64,000 nt of DNA from Antedon mediterranea (lineage: Eukaryota; Echinodermata; Crinoidea; Comatulida; Antedonidae): positions 23,352,412-23,416,411 of the forward strand of contig NC_092675.1 of the NCBI RefSeq assembly GCF_964355755.1. Reading direction: 5' to 3'. Below are positions 31,851-56,257 of this stretch, in pieces (position 1 is the stretch's first letter; each line of letters opens with the position of its first letter). Under the pieces are notes generated by a model, which made no database searches, had not been told where the DNA came from, and was given only the letters and a program-made list of their open reading frames with translations. The position numbers and the translations under genes were made by a program.

Positions 31851-34800
31851 TCAGCATTTTGGATCAGTGCTGGCGTCTGCAGCTTTACTATCTTTAACAA
31901 CTTCTACGGGAATGCTGTGCTGTGATTCGCTGTCTGCTGTATTATCAGTATTGCCTCCACCCTCTTCATCATATTCACTGACAGATGAGCTTACTAATGT
32001 CAATGAACTGGAATCATAAGACTGATCTGAAGAAGCTTTTGATGCAGGTCTGGCAACAGAATCAGTAACATCTATTGCACTACCTTGCTTGACTTCTACA
32101 GTCACAGGTTCATTGTTGTCAGTGGTGTTGCTTTCTATATTACTGGCTATTTCCAGACTGTTATTACCAAGTGGCTGTGGCTAGAATGAAAGAACATACT
32201 TATTATTGAACCTTCCTACACCATATTAATTACTGCCACTTTTCCAACAGTCTAGCTCTTGTTTTCCTATGTCTGGATTTAATTTTTAGATCTACAGTAT
32301 AGATATTATCAGTGGACCTATTCTCTACAAAAATTTAAAAGCGTATGCTTAGTACTGTAAATTCTCCAAAAACTGAATGAATACAGAAAACAGATATGTT
32401 ACTAAGGTTCGAAAATATAAAAAAAAATCTGGAAAACTAAATAAGATTTTAAGAAAGTTAACAGTATAATGATAGTTTGTATGGTAGATGCATATGGACT
32501 TTTCCAGGTAAGTCATTCTCATATGGTGGTCCTGAATTAGTACAAACTAGACTTACTGTAACAGTACTCCTAAACTTTAACCGGTTTAAAAGAGACTGTT
32601 CATCATCACTGATAATCAGTGAATGCTGCAGAGGTGAAAGAGCTCTTTCTGCAGGCTGCTGTGATGATGAAATATCAAGAAGACCTCCACCACCTTTGCC
32701 CTTTTGCTTGAGTTCAAGATAATTCTCCTGTTCCTTTCTCTTTTTAAATGTTTTCTTTCGTTGTTCACGATATAAACTCAATCTGAGAAGTAAATAATTG
32801 TGAGTTCATTTCCAGTGAAACGAACAAGGTGCAATACAAGAACGATACAATATTAACTCTATTATTAAACAATAATTTCCGTTGATCATCTGAGATACAT
32901 GCTTTAACACAATGGCTAACCTTTATTTAGGTGACACACCTATTAAGCAGACACTTTGTCTTTAATAGGAGTTTTACTGTATATAATTTATATAATAAAT
33001 TGTTTGTACCTTTCTTTACTACTAGCCTGAAGTAACTGCTCTCTGGCACTGATGTCTGTAGCACCAGGAAGTACAGGCAAGTTTAGTATTCTTCGCTGAT
33101 CAATAGATTTGTTCAACAAGACATCCTCTTCAAAATCATTACTAGAAATTATGACAATAACATACATATTATGTACATACATTGGTTACATCTTAACAAT
33201 GCATAGATCACAAAATGTTTGGAGTGTGAGAAGCAAAAAGAACACCAAACAAACATATAACATTGATGCATTATGTCACTCAATATGATACAGGTACTAC
33301 TTAATACATGGTGGAGGCTAAAATTATTACTATTATACAGATAAATCAAAAGTTGCTTGCCATACATATACTTATATTTACCTTCTAATGTTTCTTGGAC
33401 TTGACTGAACTGGGTTTTGAACTCCTTGAAATCGTGGTTGCATGTAGAGTTTATTTTCATTTTCCAATGTCAATGATGGTAGTTGAGTTGCTCTGTGAGG
33501 TAACATCTGACTGTTTATTGGAGTTACTTGACCTGAAGGCTGGTAACTTCTTGACAAAAGGTTATATCCACCAGACGATCCGCCACCACCACCACCTTTC
33601 AACATAATTAGTGTAATTATTGACCACATTCTACCATGCCATAATAATATAGCTCTACAAAACAAGAACATAACGTTTTTTCTCCTACCTGGTTGACCTG
33701 GTCGATCAATTAGCTGTTGTACTAGTTGTTTAAGTAGATGCAACTCTGATGTAATCTCACTAACAGCTATTGATTGCTTATCTTTCAACTTTTTTATCTC
33801 ACTCTTCATAGATGCTATAACTTCCTTACTATCTTCATCTACTCCATGATAATGCTCTCGAAATTGGTCAAAGTCATCCTTAAAAGTCAAGTATTATTAT
33901 TATCATTATGTGTTAGCCTAGTAGCCATCAATAAGTATTACTAGAGGTATGAATACCAGGATGGTGATCTGGAGGCTGTCGTTCAAGTCACACTCAAGAA
34001 TTCCATATTTACGATACAACTATATTATTGATCTTTATTGATCATGACATTATTTAATTGGATTGTGAAGTTTTTCTATTCTAAAACATTTAAAATTTCA
34101 TTTGTGTGGAGGCATTAACTTGTAATGTTTTTGGTCATTAGAAATGTATGTCTTGAGATAGACCCAGATTTGGAAACTAAGGCCATTGGATTGACAAGCA
34201 TTTATTTTACAGTATAAAGTAGAAATAAGTAACAAACAGTTGTTGTTGACAATGACATACTGTTGAAGTACACAATGAAATGTACATCTAACATTTTAAG
34301 AGGTTTTCTTTAAATGCAAAATTGAAAAACAAAGTACTAACTTTTATTTGGAATGTAACTTTTTTAAGCTCATCCCCACCCTCAGTAACCGTATCATCAT
34401 CATAGAACAGTGTTTCTGGTGAACAGTGTTGATGTACATAGGCACGAACACTTTGTTTTTTCGAATGGGACAGGCCTTCTTCTATTCCTTGCATGATGGA
34501 TGCTCGCTGCATAATGGCGTTTGAAAAGGCGTTATCATATACTCTATAAGCAAAAGAATATATAACACATGATGGAATATATATATACTGTATTACATAA
34601 TATATGTATATGGTATGATAGTGGAATTATTTCTGTACCGTTTTTCCTAAAACGTACCTTTGGAAAGTATCTGACAGCAGTGCTATGAAAAGATTAATGC
34701 CAACAAGTGCAGATATGGCTAAAAATGACCCCAATAAAATATTAGCCATAAACTTATCAATTTCCTTCATGCCCTGCAATGAAAGTGAAACCATGATTAG

Positions 34801-37800
34801 TATTATTTTTTTTAAATTTGTTCAACATTTATTTAGATTATTATTATTTTCTGCTTAGACAAAAAAGAGAAAGAGATGAGAGGAGGGTAAGAAGGCAGTA
34901 AACACCACATGGCTTGACATCTTTAAATGATGACCCTAAAATGTAGACAAAAACGGTTCTGGATTTGACAAATTCATATTAATACTCCACTACCACCAGT
35001 GATGACAGCTGTTATCATCTGTGCTGATGGCAGTTATCATCTGTGATGATGGCAGTTATCATCTGTGATGATGGCAGTTATCATCTGTGCTGATGGCAGT
35101 TATCATCTGTGATGATGGCAGTTATCATCTGTGATGATGGCAGTTATCATCTGTGATGATGGCAGTTATCATCTGTGCTGATGGCAGTTATCATCTGTGA
35201 TGATGGCAGTTATCATCATTGATGACCGCAGCTATTATCATTGATGACGGCAACTATCAATGATAACGGCAGCTATCATCATTGTTGACGGCAGCTATCA
35301 TCATCATTGTTGATGGCAGCTATTATCATTGATGACAGCAGCTATCATCATTGATAACAGCAGCTATCATCAGTGATGATGGCAGCTATTATAAATGATG
35401 ATGGCAGCTGAACTTGATCTTCAGGTTAGTCTACATAATTATTCAATCTGGAAATGTTTAAACAAAAAAAAGAATAAGGAGACTTAAACCTTGCAATACA
35501 AAAAAGATTCTTACATCATAATCATAGTCATCGACCAGTGTGATTCGAAACAGGCTAAAGGCTAGATCATCAAATGTTGTCATTCCAGTAACTTCTGTTC
35601 CTTTATCTGTTCCACCAAATATCATCCAGAAGGCACACACTAGAATAAAAAAAGTCAGTGATCCTTAGCTTACTGTAGCTTATTTAGCCATTTACAATGG
35701 CTAAATCTTCTCAGTTTTCCTGAGACCATTGGCAAAAACTCATGGTATATCGTAATAATATATATATATATATTTTTTCATTAAAGAGCAAATAAAACTT
35801 ACAGTATGGGATATAAAACTCCATGTATAAGAATAAAAATCTTGCACAATCCTTTGTAATATGCCCAAGCATTACAATAAACGGACCTGTAAAATATGAT
35901 AATAGTATTGATAAACCAACTTGTCATCAGTAAAGAGGATTGAATTAATTTGGCCAAAAATTTGAATGCTTGCAGAAAAAAAAATCACAAATTGTTATCG
36001 GCATCTACATTTTCAAGTCAGGTTTAGGCAAAGTTTATTCCCTAATACTATTTTAACAATAATACAAATGAGTGTATTAAAAAATGAGTAAAAATAACAA
36101 AGAACAAAATGAAGGAAATGTAATATCTTTGATAAGAGTAGATTTCTTTAGAAATATTTACTATAAAAAAAGATAGATAGATATCCACATTAGTGCATAT
36201 GTTTAAACGTCATTAAATTACCATTTAAACATTAAACTAACAAACCAATCATTGAATACACTCACCAATAGCTTTGAATGCTCTGGCAACTTTCATAAAG
36301 CGACACCAAACAAAGATGATTGTGACCGCAAAGATTCTTATGGTGACATCACTAAGAACATCACTTTTAATGAGCCAAGCTGTCAGATGGCAAATAGACA
36401 CTGCCAATAATAATACATACACAAACCAGTCCAAGTAATTCCTGTAAGTAACAAGAGTGATACCGATTGGAATTAGTATTCTGATAAAGTTATAGATGTT
36501 TTAATTTTCAAATTTCAAAAGAAATATATTCATGTCTTTCACTTCACTTCTATTTTACTCGATTCTTACCAAAATTCAGAGAAATATGACGGTCCTTTGC
36601 TTTCAACAAAGTCTATTTCACATTCTAAGTATGACTTCTCTTGGGGCCATCTTGGATGACAAAACTTAAGGTCTTTTTTTAACTCCCCAACACGCCATTC
36701 TTGCCATTTCTATAGAATAAAAAGTAAAATAATATATTGGTTTCATACTGTCTGTAAAATTTCAAATCAGGTTGCACAAAATAGTCTTTCTATAACAAAT
36801 GATCAATCAATCAATTAAATTATTCTCCTCCCCAGTGATCAAGCCCAGATTTTCAGCCTATACTATTGTATATGGTTTGTGTACTTTTAATATAAATTAC
36901 TGTTGTCTAATAATAAATATACTTTACTGAACCACTTGAAATCAATGCTTCAGCACTGAAAGTGTCATTCATACAATGCATCCACAAAATAAATACCTTA
37001 AAATTCTTCTTGCTCTGCATGTACTCTCTTATTTCTAAAAATATCTGGACGAATGTGCAAATTGTTGCTAGAATCTAATAAACCAAAAAAAAAAAAATGG
37101 GAAGAAAATACTGTAATCGAGTTGAACGATTGGACTGGTTTTTTTAAGCACAATCTTGCATTTTGACAGCACCAAATATTTTATTAGATTAGTAACTTTT
37201 TTTAATATATTCTTTTACTCCAAAACCATGGCATTATACTGGAATGTTTGTAGCCAGTGATTGTGCTGACTACTTTCCACTTTTACTTTTTACTTGGTTA
37301 AAAGTATCAATTAAAAACCTAAAACAACAGACAGTTTACTTTATATTTTACTTTAAAATACTGCAAAATTCACCTTTCAAGCTATATTTGTCAACTCACC
37401 ATTATAGAAAACTGGAAGATATCAATAGCTTTTGAAAAGTCGTAAGTAATTGGAGACTTCATTGTAACTGCAAGAATTGTCCACAGCAAAATGATAAAGA
37501 TATTCCATATTACCTGCTTCAAAACACCAAACCTAATTGAAATGTAAACACAATTGATTAGAACAATCTTCAACATTCATAAATGATAATGTACTAATAG
37601 TAGTTACACTATGGCAATAAGCTCACCATAGGGTATAAGAGTTAATTGAATATAGTGAAATCTTCTATAAGTAGGATGATCGATTGATTGAACTCTTTGG
37701 TCACAATAAAAGCTTGACCAATGTTTACACCAGTACCTTAAGTACTATAAAACCACTCTAGACCTTAAGACCCATTAGAACAATTTCATAACTTTCCATG

Positions 37801-40800
37801 GACAGCATAAGTGTAAATGTTCACTTACTAAATAGACAACCATTGAACAATTAGTTGTAGCCTACCTTCCACATAGCTGCCATTTGATGTCAATGAGCCG
37901 CAGTATAACTGGATGCTTAATGACCTCAAGTTGATTGTACTCTACAACAACTTGCAACTATTACAAATAAATGGAAAAGCTTGTAATACATTTAAAGAGC
38001 AACATCACATCAATCTTTTTAAACAACTGAATGTAAAGTGATCTTATCTACTAATCAAATTTGTACAATACACAAGGGGTATAATCAGAGTTTATGGAAT
38101 AAATGGGATATGACAATGATAATATGTTCATTTGGAAATAGCGCATATAAGTTGGTTCTCAATGCGATGCATTGTGTGAAGAACTATTTAAATCAAGCTC
38201 TTGCAAGATGTAAATGACTGACATGTCTTGATAATGATTGCGTTTACTTACAACAGATCTACTCTTAGGCTCCCTATCGGTTTCCTTTATAGGCTCTAAC
38301 AAGTGTATGTCATAATACTGTTTACGATTAGCTCGGTCTCTACGATGGAAATTGTTAAGAGCTTCAATTGCCTGTGGGAAAATGAAACACAGGGTACTTA
38401 TAAATAGTTCAAGGGTTTAAAAATGAATAATAAACCATAATTAGAAGAAAATCAGACTATACCACAGTAGGCATCTTGCAAATCATCAGAATCATTGCAG
38501 TTAACCCAGACTTATCAACATCACAAGCCTTCGCTCCCAGCTCCAACAAGACAAGAGCAGTTTCACTTCGATCTGTTGTACATGTAGAAAAAAAATCAGT
38601 CCAGAATCTATTCCCATGATTATTGTTTTATACATTATCTAAAATAGTTTTCTTCCAATATCATTATTAAGAATAGGAAGTTAAGATCTGGAAATGGATA
38701 GGACATGTGCTTAAAATGGAAGATGACAGGTATTGTACTGTATAATAGCATTTATGAAAGTATAATTCAATTATAGTTAATCGTCATCATTACCAAGTTC
38801 TGCAGCAACTTGAAGGGGTGTTCTATCTTTGTAATCTCTTGGGTTGATATCCGCTCCAAGTTTGTGCAGCATCTTCAATGATTCACATGCATCGTTACGA
38901 GCAGCATAATGTAGTGGTGTTTGAAGCTCCTCTTTAGTTTTAGACTCAATGTCAGCTGATGGATTAATTGATAACACGACATAATGTAAATGTCAAGTAG
39001 CAATATCGATAAATCAAAGATAAAAATAATCAAATTTCTACAAGTTTTGTTTACCTGGGTACCGGTAGGTGTGTATGTAATTGAGAGCTTACCTCCATTT
39101 TCAATGAGAAAATTAACCATTTCTGAATAGTCCACAGCAGCAGCCACATGCAAAGGAGTTCGACCAAAGCAATCTTTACAATTCACATCAGCTCCTCTCT
39201 CCAACAAAAATTGGGCAACATCAGTTTCCCATTCCCTGGCAACCTTTTTTTTTTTAAAAACAAAAAATAAGTATCTTTCCAACGGCATAAAATATATAGT
39301 GCTCTGAAAGAATGTCTGGCAAAATGCAAGAGCCATCATAAAACAAACCAACTGTTCAACATTCTTCTTAATACTCTCTCTCTCTCTCTCTCTAGACAAC
39401 AAATAAAATCTATATGTGGCCTATGTTGAGTGCCAACAGATGAACAAAACAATACCTCATGTAAAATAGTCTGTCCATATCGATCAATACAATTGACACT
39501 TGCTCCTGAACTCAACATCTGGTCAACATAATCCAGGTCAATTTCTTCCGATACATCAGAAGATTCTGCTAACTTTGAAAAGTAAGAGATGAGGTACCGA
39601 TTGCGTGGATTTGGTTTCATATCTTCGTTCACAATTCCATCTAATCCACGAATTCCTTTGGATGGACTGCCTACAAATAGAAATTAAACATAAAAATTTT
39701 ACAGTAAAATGTAAAATCAATATTTCTTTTAAACTTGGTGGTCTTACAACATAAAAGTAAATTTTACATTTTTAGTAAATTAATATGAATTTGTCTTATA
39801 TTAACCATGATTTTAATTTACTGTTAATGCTATGCAGGATAACTGAGGGTTATTATTGTGAGATAAAAACACTAATCTAAATGTAATGTTAAATTCTAAG
39901 TAGAGCAACAACACTTTGTGAGAAAATTTAGGTTTTTAATGGTGCATTCAATTGGGGATGTAATGGTGCTGATTTTACAAACTGACTATAAGTACTACAT
40001 TGGTTTGCTCAAAATCAACAGTTATTGTAGGACTGCATAGGAACAACTATGGCTAAGATACTGCTGGTCAAATGTTACAAAAAGCATGTACTGGTTAGAT
40101 GTAAAATATATATACAATCATGCTTAACACAACTAATATAAAAATAATTACAATCAGTAAAACCTAAAATAAATAAGTGAATGGCAACTACTCACAAAAT
40201 TTGCTTTGGTTACAAAGATCAATGTATCCTAACATGTTTACGCTAACCATAGATACATTAATAATTCCGCTCTGGTGTTTTATTTATTGATCAGCGATGG
40301 TAAATATGAATGCTTTTTGATTAATTGAAGTTTTGTATGAAATGGAAAAGTACAGTTTGAATAATTATGTTAATGTGTAATTGTTGATAATATTGCAGAA
40401 TTTTATACTATTGACTGTTGATCCAATTAAATACAGAAAGAACAATTGAATTTTGAACAAGTGAGGGCCTAAGTTTCCATTTAATTTACTCTGTCACAAC
40501 AAAACTGTTTTGTGTGACAAGTGACAGGAAAACCTAGAGAGTTTTTATCTCTACAAACCAGGCTTTACCAGAGAGAGAATGTGAGGAATCGTTTTTTTTT
40601 GTTTAATAAAATTATTAGTGTATTCTTAGACTAATCTGGTTTCTAAACATAATATGAATATGTTTCTACTCAGCACTATAATAATATTGTGATTGTAGCC
40701 ATATGATCATGGTGGCATTAGTATCAATAGCTGGCCTATAATATGATGTAATGATCAATCAATTTTATGAAATGCTGTGATGATTATGATAATAATGAAA

Positions 40801-42569
40801 ATATGTTAGACTAGAGGTTGGGATAATGATGTATGATGATTAAATAAATTATGATATATTAATTCAATTTTTTCATAGATTTACAACAAACAGTGGTTCT
40901 AATTAAACATCTGCATGATAAAACGACCAAATTTGGCTAAAATAAAATTTTTAACTGCTTTAAACTTAATTGCGCATCATAACCACCATACCAGAAGATT
41001 TTGGTGGTACAGTACCAAATCTGTAGCCAGTTAATGAGTTAGTGTTTGTGTGTTCGAAAGAAACTCCTCTATAACTGTATCTCTGATAAACTATCATTAT
41101 CAAGGCATGGGTATAGAAATGTGTTTACTTTCATGCCTATACGTCAGACAAATATCATCTACTGTACTGCAGAACACAATCTTAAACAAAATGTATGTCA
41201 TTTTTTGGAAAGGGGGGGGGGGGTAAGGGGGTTGGAATCTCCTATAACAATCCTGGCTAAATCTTGGTTCCCACTAGAACGTAACGCAAGGACGTAAACG
41301 CAACGCAAGCGTTTTAACCAATGACAAGCGAAGTTATAGACAGTTAGCAATCACAAGCGAATAAGCCATCGCTTGTGATTGGTCAATTCACTTGCGTTGC
41401 GTTACGTCGTTGTGTTGCGTCGCTAGTGAGAACCACACTTAAAGGCTTAAGTACTACAGTAAGTAACATCATTGATATGTTCATTGATTTATAATATTCA
41501 ATGATTTTTTTAATGAAGATGATAGCTAATAATTGAGGGCTAAAAATCTTAGGTGAAAATTATACAATAGCAGTATCCTGTAGTTAGCTTCTGTGAGTGA
41601 CAAACATGCAGACATAATGTAAGCCCATCATACTGACCATGACAACTTCCATTAACAAAGTGTCTACCTTTTGCATGCTCTGCAAAAATATATAATTACA
41701 TCATTGACTGTACAATACAAATAAACACAGATTTACAGTTTTCTTTTTGCAATTTTTTCATACTGTACATACCTCTTTTGGCTTGAGCATAACAGATTGC
41801 AAATAGTTTTGAAGAAAATATGATGAAAACATAATATAAACTAAGTAAACACTGTAAAAATCGTAGTAATATACAATAGAAAAAGAAATATTCATGCAAA
41901 TAATTAATTGTTACAAATTATTATTATTTTTATATATAATACATATAGGGGGGACGACCCCACACAAGATAAAAAAAAAACTAAGTAAACATTTAAATAT
42001 TTAAACGAATTCAAAGATCTTTCGGTTCAGTTTCTTATTTTTTAAATTCAATATTTAGTGAATTCTAATAGTACAATTAGGCAATTTGATATAGATAAAA
42101 AAAGATTATATAGCAGTAATATTTCTTATATTATTATAGAAAATATTTGCCATAGAAAATTGTCAGTACAGACCTCATATCAAATTTCTCCAACATATCA
42201 AACAAGATTGACAAACAAATATACATAAATTTTTATTTATTTAAAAATAACACATTTAGAATAACAAATAATGAATGGCAAAAAAAAATCAAAATAAATA
42301 CCTATTATACATCTGCGACGACTTGTTCGCATTACTTTAAACTTTTCTACACCTTTCTTGACATTTTTTATGACAGTGACAGTGTCTGCTGTGGACATCT
42401 TTGCACCATCTCTTGCTAACTTTGACCTTTCCATGTTATTGAGTTTCTTCATGGCTGTATCGGATCCAAAATCACCTAGTTCCATATGTGAAAGTAAGGC
42501 ATCATCACCACTTGGGGAAACCTTCCCAGTTCTTCGCCTTTTCTTTTTGTGTTTTTTGCTGGAACTCAT
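31851..42569 (-). CDS. Ankyrin-repeat TRP cation channel, about 1087 aa
   Basis: Twenty exons join in phase: 42569-42302, 39670-39456, 39243-39093, 38955-38794, 38572-38463, 38371-38252, 37957-37866, 37532-37400, 37074-36997, 36709-36570, 36441-36266, 35886-35803, 35639-35515, 34773-34658, 34543-34342, 33878-33689, 33595-33382, 33141-33010, 32782-32557 and 32180-31851. Residues 1-89 are basic. Residues about 130-300 hold four to five ankyrin repeats (GRTPLHVAAAVDYSEMVNFL, TPLHYAARNDACESLKMLHK). S1 is at about 375-395, S2 412-440, S3 490-513, S4 520-545, S5 550-590, the pore about 600-620 (FRITLVDDYDYD) and S6 630-655 (INLFIALLSDTFQRVYDNA). A coiled coil (about 740-785) and a 300-aa Ser/Gly-rich tail follow. 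Architecture is TRPA/TRPV-like; the subfamily was not assigned. The exon at 39243 has a weak, A-rich acceptor. Confidence 0.9.
34995..35410. repeat. 22-bp minisatellite in TRP intron between pore and S6 exons
   Basis: The unit GATGATGGCAGTTATCATCT plus GT repeats every 22 bp (about eight clean copies, 35030-35215) and degrades to GATGACGGCAGCTATCATCA variants to 35410. The unit is nearly self-complementary (GATGAT...ATCATC), so each copy can form a hairpin. Confidence 0.9.
39372..39395. repeat. TC microsatellite in TRP intron
   Basis: About eleven uninterrupted TC dinucleotides lie between two ankyrin exons. No other role is seen. Confidence 0.9.
41265..41435. mobile_element. Short inverted-repeat element (MITE-like), 171 bp, TRP intron 1
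   Basis: The left end TGGTTCCCACTAGAACGTAA and the right end (complement TGGTTCTCACTAGCGACG) pair, and inner ACGCAACGCAAG and CAATCACAAGCGA segments also pair. Related CAATCACAAGCG and CGCTTGT sequence occurs at about 22940-22980 in an ACSS2 intron. No clear target duplication was found. Confidence 0.6.
41668..41679 (-). other. Candidate 12-nt micro-exon of the TRP gene
   Basis: On the minus strand, TATTTTTGCAG is followed by 12 bases (AGCATGCAAAAG) and then GTAGAC. The insert is in phase 1 on both sides and would add four residues (E-H-A-K) between exon 1 and the exon at 39670 without a frame change. It is short, so chance cannot be excluded. Confidence 0.35.
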
Positions 42570-44454
42570 ATCTGTTTGTTACAAATATGATGTTAAAGAT
42601 GTATTGTCCCTCTAAACATGTAAATAGGCCTTTTTGTTTTACTTATACAAGGCAAAATAATTGTAAGATTGACCCAAAAACATGTCTGACAGATTTACTA
42701 AATATATGTTTGGTAATGTGAATAAATATGTGACATTAAAAATAAATAAATAGGCCTAAATGGCATGTCACATGTCATATATACAAAAACTGTTTTCTTT
42801 TCTGTCTTTTTCAGGACAATATAATATCTCTAGGCTATTATAGGCCTAGCTAGGCTAAAAAGGACATTATAATATAGGCCTAGGCCCCCTCCTAGGTAGC
42901 AACAAAATATTGTCATCATCAAAAAGAAAAGGAATCAACTAGGCTAGTTAGGCTAGGCTAGGCCTACCCTAAACTAAATAAAAGGTCTAGGCCTATACTA
43001 TAGGCTGCTGTATCTCTACTCGCCAACAGAGGCCCTACTACTCTCTCTAAGTGTATACTCCTACTACTACTCCTAGGCTAGTAGTAGTACTAGATAGTAG
43101 CATAGGCCTAGACTAAAGACTAGCCTAAGTAGGGCCATCATATTCAGTCAATTTTAGTAAATTTGGTAGCTAGCCTAGCTAGAACATGTAGATTAGGCTT
43201 AGGCCTGGGACTAACCCTACACATTACAGGGAAAATCTAGCTAGGCCTAGATCCTAAAACTAGAAAGCTTACTACATTAGGCCTTATTTTATCTTTATAC
43301 TTCTCAAAATTCCGATATTTTTTCCCTTCACTCGACGTCTCAGTTTTAATTTATTTACATGTTGCCATAGTCCAATTACCTTCAGCCAATCAGAGTCAAT
43401 CAAAATTCTGATCCTTTTTATGAAACGTCAGAAATGCCTTAATCGGCGTACTCTGTACACAAATTAGAAAAACCATTAGCTCCTGACGGAGGCATGCAAA
43501 CTAAAACCTTCAAATAATATATTACTCCTGACGGTACATATACAAACAATTATAACTATACTATTAAATTTTGTACAAATATACCGACCTAGAGCCGATT
43601 CAATGTTGTAATTGTAGATTCAATTGTTTGTATCATTATTTATATTGGGCTGACCAAGGCCCGGTCATATGCCGTAGGGCTCTAACAGTAACACCCTGTT
43701 TGTTACTGTCTTTCACCCCGACAGTTGACTTTTTTTTTTTTTATATCTATTCGTTTGTGTTTCATTTGAAAAAAAACAACAATATATAATAATAGGAAAA
43801 AATCACACACACAATCACACACGCACAAAGCACTTTTTTTTTCACTTTTCTTTGTTTTTTTTTGTTCAGGGGGACAATATGAAGTAAGATAAGACAATGT
43901 ACAGTACTCAGATGGTACAGTACTTGAATTGTTAATTGTAGAATCTGTTTTTTGTGTGTGTGTTCCGCTGCGTTGGTCCTGTTTTTGTTTTGTTATTAAA
44001 TTATAAAATATGAAAACAAAATAATTAAAAATATAGAAGAAATTGTACTGAAGAAATGTAGAAAGTTCAACATTTATAATAAATACAAAAATTTGCTATA
44101 TACATGGAGTTGTAAAAAGGATTTTGTGTATTGATATTGAAATTATTTGCTCATTCGATCGAATGTAAGCCTATTAGTATTTTATACGAAAAGTGCCTTC
44201 CATATACGTTTTCTTGATTTCTTAAAACCCTTGAGGGCAGCAAATAAATATTGACAATTTACTTTTTTCCGACCTCCAAAAGGTCGTCGATTCTATCGTC
44301 GCTGCCCGTATTTTAGGTGAATTTCAAACCAAATTTTATAAATAAGGAACAATTATGGACGTTTTTTGTCATAATACATGAAATCCATATTTAATTTAAA
44401 AGAAATATCCTTGGATTTTGTTTGAAATTGGTAAGGTATTTTAATTAATAAATC
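42570..44454. promoter_or_regulatory. Divergent promoter region between the TRP channel and MIB1
   Basis: The two genes start 1.9 kb apart, head to head. The half near the TRP start (42620-43280) is packed with TAGGCCTA/AGGCCT and CTAGGC words, and the MIB1 side (44757-44890, first intron) has a similar cluster. No TATA box could be chosen. Low-complexity poly-T/poly-A and CA tracts lie at 43728-43865. No other gene was found. Confidence 0.45.

Positions 44455-56257
<11,803 letters not shown>

Noticed and set aside
41046-41297. Plus-strand frame of 83 codons
   Set aside because: It crosses a poly-G tract and enters the MITE-like element; it lies in TRP intron 1 with no support.
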